Below, piece by piece: positions 5,483-9,849 of a stretch of DNA of 9,849 nucleotides (within the stretch, counting starts at the first letter, position 1; every line of letters starts with the position of its first letter). Source of the DNA: ZLKRG46 sp032117915. Lineage in GTDB: Bacteria; Bacteroidota; Ignavibacteria; Kapaibacteriales; Kapaibacteriaceae. The notes beneath the pieces were generated by a model. It worked only from the letters and a program-made list of their open reading frames with translations. It was not told where the DNA came from and searched no databases. The stretch is from positions 1 through 9,849 of the forward strand of contig JAULYI010000250.1 in NCBI GenBank assembly GCA_032117915.1, written 5' to 3'. The translations under genes and the position numbers were made by a program.

Positions 5483-8132
5483 GATTGTTTTTGCAATGGC
5501 TTCACTGCTGGTGGCCGTGGCATGTGAGTCCGTACAACAGCCCGCGAAAAATCGCGTAATCAATCGGCCGACAGGGTCGCTTGGTAAGGCCGTCAACACT
5601 GCCGGCGATGAGTTTGCGGCCGGCTACGAGAGCGCTTCAAAGGACTCGTTCCTGATGTTCACATCGAATGTGAACGGACGCGAATCGGTGTATCGCGTGC
5701 CGCTGCCAAAGGTTGCCTCCGACGATTCGGTTCGCAGCATCTCGGCACCATTACACGAAATGTCGTCCGCACTTGCACGCAACACCGGCACTGTTGCCTC
5801 GAATGGTCACACAACGGTGTTTGCCGTTTCCGCCGCCGTCCAAAAGGAACTGGCACGCATCCTGAAGACGTCCGGAGCCGTGCTTGGAGGTAGCGATATT
5901 TTTGAACGAACCGCTACCGAAACGCGCAATGTCGAAGAGTTGAACAGCGCCGCGTGGGATGCACATCCTACCCTCTCGCTGTTGAAGAATGTCGAGATCC
6001 TGGTGTTCAGTTCGGACCGCATGAGCAACGATGGTTTCTCGGCTCCCTATGACGGCGTTGAACACATCCGTGCAGATGGTAGTCGAGTAAGGGGCAATGC
6101 CGATCTGTGGTATAGCTTCCGCATCGTTGGCGAACAACGATGGTCGGCGCCGCGGAACTTTCGTAGTCTGCAAACGACCGATTCGGTGAACACACCGTCG
6201 AACGAGTACTCGCCGTTTATCTACTGTGTGGATGGCACACCGCACCTGCTGTTTGCGTCTAATCGGTCGGGCACCTACGACATCTACGACGCTTCGCTCC
6301 GGATCGACGCTGCAACCAAGACGATGGCGATTCAGTCTGTGCAAGCACTGCCGTCCGGCACCGATGCCGTGAATACCGAAGCACGCGAGGTCTTTCCGTT
6401 TATTCCGTTTCCGCATCGGGCTACCAGCGAGCAGCAGCTAATCTTTTCATCCGATCGATTTGCATTGCGCTCCCCGTTGGATGCCGCCGAGGTAGGCGCC
6501 GGTGGACTCGATCTCTACCGCATGCGCACGCAGATGTTGTGCGATATTCCCGACACCACACCCAAACCCAAGGTCATTCCCAAAGGCAACCTACGGTACG
6601 TCGTAACCTTGGTCGATGGTCGCACAGGCCTTCCCACCGTTCGGCAGGGCCGCATTACCGCCTCCGTCGATACACGCAGCGGCACTATCACAAGGCAAAC
6701 CGACAGTGCACAGCTCGTCATCGATCTCATGGCCAATGATACTGCCGTTGCAGGCGGCAACGTTCGCGTCGTCGCAACGGGCGGTTCCGATTACAGCAAG
6801 CGCCCATGCACCGAGCGCGAGCCTATCATCACGTCGTATGCGCGACGTAGGATTTCAGATCGTATCCAACAGCTTCAAACACTGCAACGCGTTGTCCAGT
6901 ACGACACGGCAATCCAAGACCCTCCCATTCCCGTCAAACGAGCTGCACAGCTCTTCGAAACCCTCAGCAAAGGGGCGAAGTATGTGGCATCGACGAAGCG
7001 AAAGGAGTACGTGGACGCAACGGCTGATGGCAGACTCCGCATCGGACGAGACACCGTTCTAACTGTCGACTCGCTACCTCCCGTGCGGACGGTACGAAAG
7101 AAGCGCCTTGAGTTCTATACCGACACTACCTATCACTACGACACAACCTTTCTGCCGGCAAGCAGCTTCGACGTAGCGTCGGTCAGGACGCAGGCATCAG
7201 GTCTCGCCGTACGTTGGCCGCAGCAGGACACGGTCATCAACGACACGATTATCGTCTATCCGCTCTACGAGACGGCAGCGCCATGCATGCAGGTCTTTGC
7301 CACGTCAGACAGTGTGCGAAACGTGCCCTACTTCCAAACGGGATTCTGGGAGGTCAACACATCGACCGGCTACAAGCGTCATCTCGAGCGTCTGCGTAAA
7401 GGCGACCTCGAGGATGCGGGATGGATCGAGCTCAACTGGCGCAACCAATACTGGGGAAGCCGCACTGCCGGCGAAGTAACCGACAGGCTTGAGCGGCGAC
7501 GCCTTGAGTACCGGCGCAAAGCTGAGATCATCGACGGCAACATCACCACGCTCGTGCAACGCACGTCGCACATGCTGCAACGCTTCTGGCGCGAGCATGG
7601 AGCAGACACCAATGCCAAACTTATCGTCTCGATGATGGCTTACTCTGACCTTCGGCCCATCAAGGTTGGCCGCTTCATTTCGGACACGGGCATTCGCTAC
7701 ATCGCAGCGTCGTATGATAGCACCCGCGAATCATTCGGCACTCCGACCAATGTCTTCATCCGTCCGGGATCGTCACTTGTGGGTGTCGACAACGACACGC
7801 TGTCGAAACTGCGTGCCTACTTTGGATACACAGCCGTGCACGAGATCCTGCGCACCGACTCGCTCTATGCAAGCCTTCGCTCGCAAGGTCTTGTTGTACT
7901 CCCTACCGATGCTGCCACTCCTGCTGAGTATCAGGAACGTCTGCGTTCGGCCCGCGTGATTGTGCTTGCCGAAGGACGTAAGGTCGACATGACCGTGAAC
8001 CCCTCTACGCGAGGCTACATTGGCGACGAAGACGACTACTATGCCCTCGACGCCGTCCGGCGAGTCGACGTGCATGTGCGTCGCATCGACCTGCGTGCTC
8101 CGGCATGGATCGTGCCGGAGTGTTGTCGATAA
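5463..8132 (+). CDS. PorE-like lipoprotein: PD40 propeller, carboxypeptidase-regulatory-like, divergent OmpA-like domain
   Basis: The GTG at 5463 gives an 889-residue lipoprotein with basic n-region MKTVKSK, a hydrophobic core and lipobox AVAC (Cys21). An earlier GTG at 5406 would bury the signal peptide. Residues about 60-355 hold PD40/WD40-like propeller motifs: LMFTSN (64), LVFSSDR (180-186), LLFASNRSGTYDIY (262-275), LIFSSDR (326-332) and GGLDLYR (347-353). A Lys/Pro linker leads to a carboxypeptidase-regulatory-like beta domain (about 377-445). The C-terminal region (about 620-845) is a divergent OmpA-like domain: it keeps SD (728-729) and the hallmark N-x-x-L-S-x-x-R-A at 777-785, but carries long insertions. 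This domain order matches PorE-type proteins, which link the type IX secretion machinery to peptidoglycan, except that no N-terminal TPR region is evident. It overlaps the upstream gene by 20 bases. The lipoprotein and propeller assignments are firm; the OmpA-like call is moderate and a role in secretion is inference. Confidence 0.82.
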   Translation: MKTVKSKIVFAMASLLVAVACESVQQPAKNRVINRPTGSLGKAVNTAGDEFAAGYESASKDSFLMFTSNVNGRESVYRVPLPKVASDDSVRSISAPLHEMSSALARNTGTVASNGHTTVFAVSAAVQKELARILKTSGAVLGGSDIFERTATETRNVEELNSAAWDAHPTLSLLKNVEILVFSSDRMSNDGFSAPYDGVEHIRADGSRVRGNADLWYSFRIVGEQRWSAPRNFRSLQTTDSVNTPSNEYSPFIYCVDGTPHLLFASNRSGTYDIYDASLRIDAATKTMAIQSVQALPSGTDAVNTEAREVFPFIPFPHRATSEQQLIFSSDRFALRSPLDAAEVGAGGLDLYRMRTQMLCDIPDTTPKPKVIPKGNLRYVVTLVDGRTGLPTVRQGRITASVDTRSGTITRQTDSAQLVIDLMANDTAVAGGNVRVVATGGSDYSKRPCTEREPIITSYARRRISDRIQQLQTLQRVVQYDTAIQDPPIPVKRAAQLFETLSKGAKYVASTKRKEYVDATADGRLRIGRDTVLTVDSLPPVRTVRKKRLEFYTDTTYHYDTTFLPASSFDVASVRTQASGLAVRWPQQDTVINDTIIVYPLYETAAPCMQVFATSDSVRNVPYFQTGFWEVNTSTGYKRHLERLRKGDLEDAGWIELNWRNQYWGSRTAGEVTDRLERRRLEYRRKAEIIDGNITTLVQRTSHMLQRFWREHGADTNAKLIVSMMAYSDLRPIKVGRFISDTGIRYIAASYDSTRESFGTPTNVFIRPGSSLVGVDNDTLSKLRAYFGYTAVHEILRTDSLYASLRSQGLVVLPTDAATPAEYQERLRSARVIVLAEGRKVDMTVNPSTRGYIGDEDDYYALDAVRRVDVHVRRIDLRAPAWIVPECCR

Positions 8133-8181
8133 CAGGGTTACAACGGCCGCACCTTCACCATTGCTCAGTATTTTCCGATCA

Positions 8182-8751
8182 ATGCTCCGCACAATCCTGA
8201 TCGTAGTGCTGACGCTTTCGATGCATAGCGTCGTTCTGGCACAGTCCGACCTCGCCCCTTTGAATGTAACAACGAATATTGCACCCGTACCGGGCTATCT
8301 ACTGCTGGCTCAGAACTGTCGTATCACACCTCGTCCATTCGGCTCATACTTGGGGGCTTATGGCGTGAATGGGAACGTGCTGCAAACGGGGAAGACCACG
8401 AATGATCCCTTCGAGTTCAACGTGCTGCCCGACGGTCGCCTGGCCTACTCCAAACTGGTGGTGTTTGCGGGTGCATCGGTGCCGGATGGCGTCTACGTTG
8501 TAGACACGCTGTTCAACACAGTGGATTCCATCAAGCAACAGCGTGATGAATACCTTACCACGCAGCACGATATTCAGATGCTTCCCAACGGACACCGTCT
8601 TGTGCTTGGCCCCGAGGATGTAACGATTGACATGAGCAAGGTCGTACCCTGCGGACATCCAGCAGCAAACGTTGTGCAGGCCATCATCCAGGAGCTCGAT
8701 GCCGATGGCAATGTCGTGGCACCTATCAAGGACTCCGTCCCCGCCGCCTAG
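8182..8751 (+). CDS. Arylsulfotransferase (ASST)-like protein, truncated by an amber codon
   Basis: This 189-residue reading frame has a signal peptide (MLRTILIVVLTLS..., likely cleavage after VVLA at about residue 20) and N-terminal signatures of the ASST family: GYLLLAQN, THDIQMLPNGHRLVL (127-141), DMSKVVP (150-156) and IIQELDADGNVV (168-179). Full-length relatives usually run to 400 residues or more and carry their catalytic histidine in the part missing here. After GNVV the sequence stops resembling the family, and the frame ends at TAG (8749-8751), then continues open in the same frame into a secretion-signal domain. I read this as the 5' remnant of a secreted ASST-like gene that lost its middle. 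The frame starts 49 bases after the operon's last gene with no hairpin between, so it may still be transcribed. Enzyme activity is unlikely. Confidence 0.6.
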   Translation: MLRTILIVVLTLSMHSVVLAQSDLAPLNVTTNIAPVPGYLLLAQNCRITPRPFGSYLGAYGVNGNVLQTGKTTNDPFEFNVLPDGRLAYSKLVVFAGASVPDGVYVVDTLFNTVDSIKQQRDEYLTTQHDIQMLPNGHRLVLGPEDVTIDMSKVVPCGHPAANVVQAIIQELDADGNVVAPIKDSVPAA

Positions 8752-9147
8752 GGCTTTCTGTGGAAGGTGCCTGTGTCTACTCCCGTCGGACCTGACGATC
8801 GCATCCGCATCACGCCCCGCGAGATGCAGTATACCTGCCTCGCGACGTCGTCGTCATCTGCCGTCGAGATCGTCACGTTTGTCGTATCGGTTGCCTCAGC
8901 CTCTGCACCGTCACCCGTGAGCGTGATACCGCTACCGGCCACCGACGTCCTGCACGCGAGTAACGTTGGGTCGGGGCTGCGATTTATACGCCAGTTTGCA
9001 GCAGGTGGCGAGCTCGTGATCGATGAACCGTGCACCGGCACCCGTCACACCATCGATGTGCAGCATCTTGCCGCTGGCAGGTACATCGTCCTCGTTCAGG
9101 ACTACCTCGGCCGCACCTACGCACACCAAGCCGTCATCCAACGCTGA
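8752..9147 (+). pseudogene. C-terminal remnant with a type IX secretion (T9SS type A) sorting domain
   Basis: This segment is in the same frame as the ASST-like fragment, directly after its amber codon. It opens with WKVPVSTPVGPDDRIRI, which resembles the end of an Ig-like beta domain, then a low-complexity Ser/Ala/Val linker. Positions 8917-9144 encode a T9SS type A sorting domain: a PLPATDVL motif (usual form PNPATD), a run of beta-strands, LAAGRYIVLV (usual form L-x-x-G-x-Y) and a terminal VIQR. Such domains direct proteins across the outer membrane of FCB bacteria and are cut off during export. Without its own signal peptide this piece cannot be secreted; a GTG at 8767 is the only early start and has no support. 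It was probably the C-terminus of the upstream gene before deletion and a nonsense change. The sorting-domain call is good; the origin of the junction is inference. Confidence 0.65.
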
Positions 9148-9153
9148 CCGACC

Positions 9154-9431
9154 TTAGTATCCGGTGGGATGTCCGTTCTTCTTGAGCCATTCCATGATGG
9201 GCTTGAACGGGCCGTACTTGTGCTGCTCCTGCCGGAATACGTCCGCAAATGGCGGGAAGTAATAATCCACCGGCTTCTCGTTCAGCTTCGGATACTCGCT
9301 TGTGAGATCCAGCCGTGGCCGCTCATGCAGATGGTCAGCGGTCGTTCGCCACACTTGTTAACGCGGTCGGCCAACGTCCTCATTTTGCCCTCGCGGGCGC
9401 GATACTGCGGATAGCGCGCATGTGACGTAGT
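9154..9431 (-). pseudogene. C-terminal gene fragment with a one-base frameshift, unknown family
   Basis: On the minus strand the last 66 codons (stop at 9154-9156) end in PFKPIMEWLKKNGHPTGY and read like genuine protein. Upstream in that frame is a stop (9358-9360). The neighbouring frame supplies a natural continuation, ARYPQYRAREGKMRTLADRV, that joins at about 9353-9356: inserting one G would give AACAAGGTGTGG and a continuous reading VNKVWRTTADHLHERP. The upstream frame then hits TGA at 9432-9434, so about 90 residues of an originally longer protein remain. I do not recognise the family. Its stop lies 6 bases from the stop of the sorting-domain fragment on the other strand. Interpretation: a decayed 3' gene end; a sequencing or assembly error at the frameshift is the alternative. 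Confidence 0.5.
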
Positions 9432-9636
9432 TCAGATCGACAGACTGGCTGGCTATACGACCGACGTCGACAATCTTGGCTGCTCGCTCCTGATGGACGG
9501 ACTGCGTAGCAGGGTCACACTGGATATCCAGAACCGTCCTACCTACGGCATCTCAACGGCCGAATCACCATTCGGCGATCTCGTCGAAGGCAGTCGCCGC
9601 ACGCAAGCAGTGTTGCAGTATCAGGTCGTGGAGTAG
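9415..9636 (+). pseudogene. Orphan C-terminal protein fragment, unknown
   Basis: A frame of about 73 codons is open from just after a TAG at 9412-9414 to a TAG at 9634-9636. It reads DVVQIDRLAGYTTDVDNLGC and later ends in RRTQAVLQYQVVE. Its codon use resembles the intact genes nearby (many G/C third positions, balanced residues), and the alternating hydrophobic pattern suggests beta-strands. There is no good start codon at its beginning; the first ATG is 24 codons after the TAG. It overlaps the start of the minus-strand fragment by a few bases, so the boundary between two unrelated remnants falls between 9412 and 9431. It is probably the 3' end of a lost gene, but chance coding potential cannot be excluded. 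Confidence 0.35.
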
Positions 9637-9665
9637 GCAGCACGATTCGCACCGCACCAAACAAC

Positions 9666-9692
9666 AAAGGCCCACGCAAAGCGTGAGCCTTT
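9666..9692 (-). terminator. Intrinsic terminator hairpin, possibly bidirectional
   Basis: AAAGGCCCACGC (9666-9677) pairs with GCGTGAGCCTTT (9681-9692) around an AAA loop, giving a 12-base stem with one mismatch. Read on the minus strand it is followed by TTTGTTGTTTGG, a U-rich tail, and it lies 28 bases after the stop of the minus-strand gene at 9721, so it most likely ends that transcript. On the plus strand the tail is short (TTTA), but it could also stop transcription arriving from the left. Confidence 0.85.
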
Positions 9693-9720
9693 ATGTGCGC
9701 AGCGATCAAACGCTGGTGTC

Positions 9721-9849
9721 TTACTGCTTGCCCTCGGCGATCGATGCCTGGTTGTAGGGCGTAATCAGCTTCTTGAGGTTGCCTGCGGCCTTGCGTGCTG
9801 CGGCGGCATCCTTCTTGAACTTCGAGTTGTGGGCAGCCTGGAATTCGTT
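9721..9849 (-). CDS. Small Lys/Ala-rich protein, possibly histone H1-like DNA-binding (5' partial)
   Basis: The minus-strand frame runs from the right edge of the window to a TAA at 9721-9723, giving the last 42 residues; the start lies outside. The sequence is basic and alanine-rich, with FKKDAAAARKAAGNLKKLI followed by TPYNQASIAEGK. This resembles the C-terminal helix of small bacterial histone H1/Hc1-like nucleoid proteins (pattern ARKA..LKKL...R..S..E.K), which bind DNA through lysines. The call rests on pattern memory alone and another small helical protein is possible. A strong hairpin terminator lies just downstream, and no fragment of another gene intrudes, so this gene appears intact at its 3' end. 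Confidence 0.5.
   Translation of the reverse strand, partial: NEFQAAHNSKFKKDAAAARKAAGNLKKLITPYNQASIAEGKQ

Noticed and set aside
5751..6416. Long minus-strand open frame (221 codons) opposite the PorE-like gene
   Set aside because: Lies wholly opposite a well-supported coding region with clear propeller motifs; composition is Arg/His/Cys-rich as in shadow frames.
8749..8751. Programmed readthrough or recoding of the in-frame TAG
   Set aside because: The sequence before the stop already departs from the ASST family and the catalytic middle is absent, so decay explains it better; TAG is also used as a normal-looking stop at 9634.
9169..9414. Plus-strand frame of 81 codons opposite the minus-strand fragment
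   Set aside because: Shadow of the minus-strand frame, which reads far more like a real protein.

Overview
The window reads as a stretch of chromosome from a free-living member of the Bacteroidota/Chlorobi (FCB) group. The evidence is a histidine kinase with sensor-propeller and Y_Y_Y domains, a lipoprotein that combines PD40 propeller, carboxypeptidase-regulatory-like and OmpA-like regions, and a type IX secretion (T9SS) type A sorting domain. The fairly high GC and frequent GTG/TTG codons would fit an Ignavibacteria/Kapabacteria-like lineage, but that placement is inference. No RNA genes, insertion sequences or CRISPR arrays were seen.

Layout. (1) 3-2573: the 3' part of a membrane histidine kinase (its 5' end lies outside the window) followed closely by a NarL/FixJ-type response regulator; together they form a two-component system. 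(2) 2574-2760: the largest gap in the gene-dense part, with an 11-bp tandem repeat and two short palindromes, the best place for a promoter/operator. (3) 2761-8132: four tightly packed + strand genes, all exported: a small outer-membrane beta-barrel protein, a lipoprotein with a barrel-like C-terminal half, a lipoprotein of unknown family, and an 889-residue lipoprotein with a PorE-like domain order. Junctions overlap by 4, 1 and 20 bases, so they are very likely one operon and probably encode an envelope complex. (4) 8182-9636: gene remains. An arylsulfotransferase (ASST)-like N-terminal part ends at an amber codon, a T9SS sorting domain follows in the same frame, then comes a minus-strand C-terminal fragment with a one-base frameshift, then an orphan + strand C-terminal fragment. 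(5) 9666-9692: a strong hairpin terminator, followed by the 3' end of a minus-strand gene for a small Lys/Ala-rich protein, possibly histone H1-like.

How it may work together: the two-component system could control the downstream envelope operon (inference from position only). The PorE-like protein suggests an outer-membrane/peptidoglycan-anchored assembly, with the two barrel-like proteins and the unknown lipoprotein as candidate partners. The second and third proteins share unusual CxxC/CxC cysteine pairs. Whether the assembly belongs to type IX secretion or is a separate, undescribed complex cannot be decided from this window.
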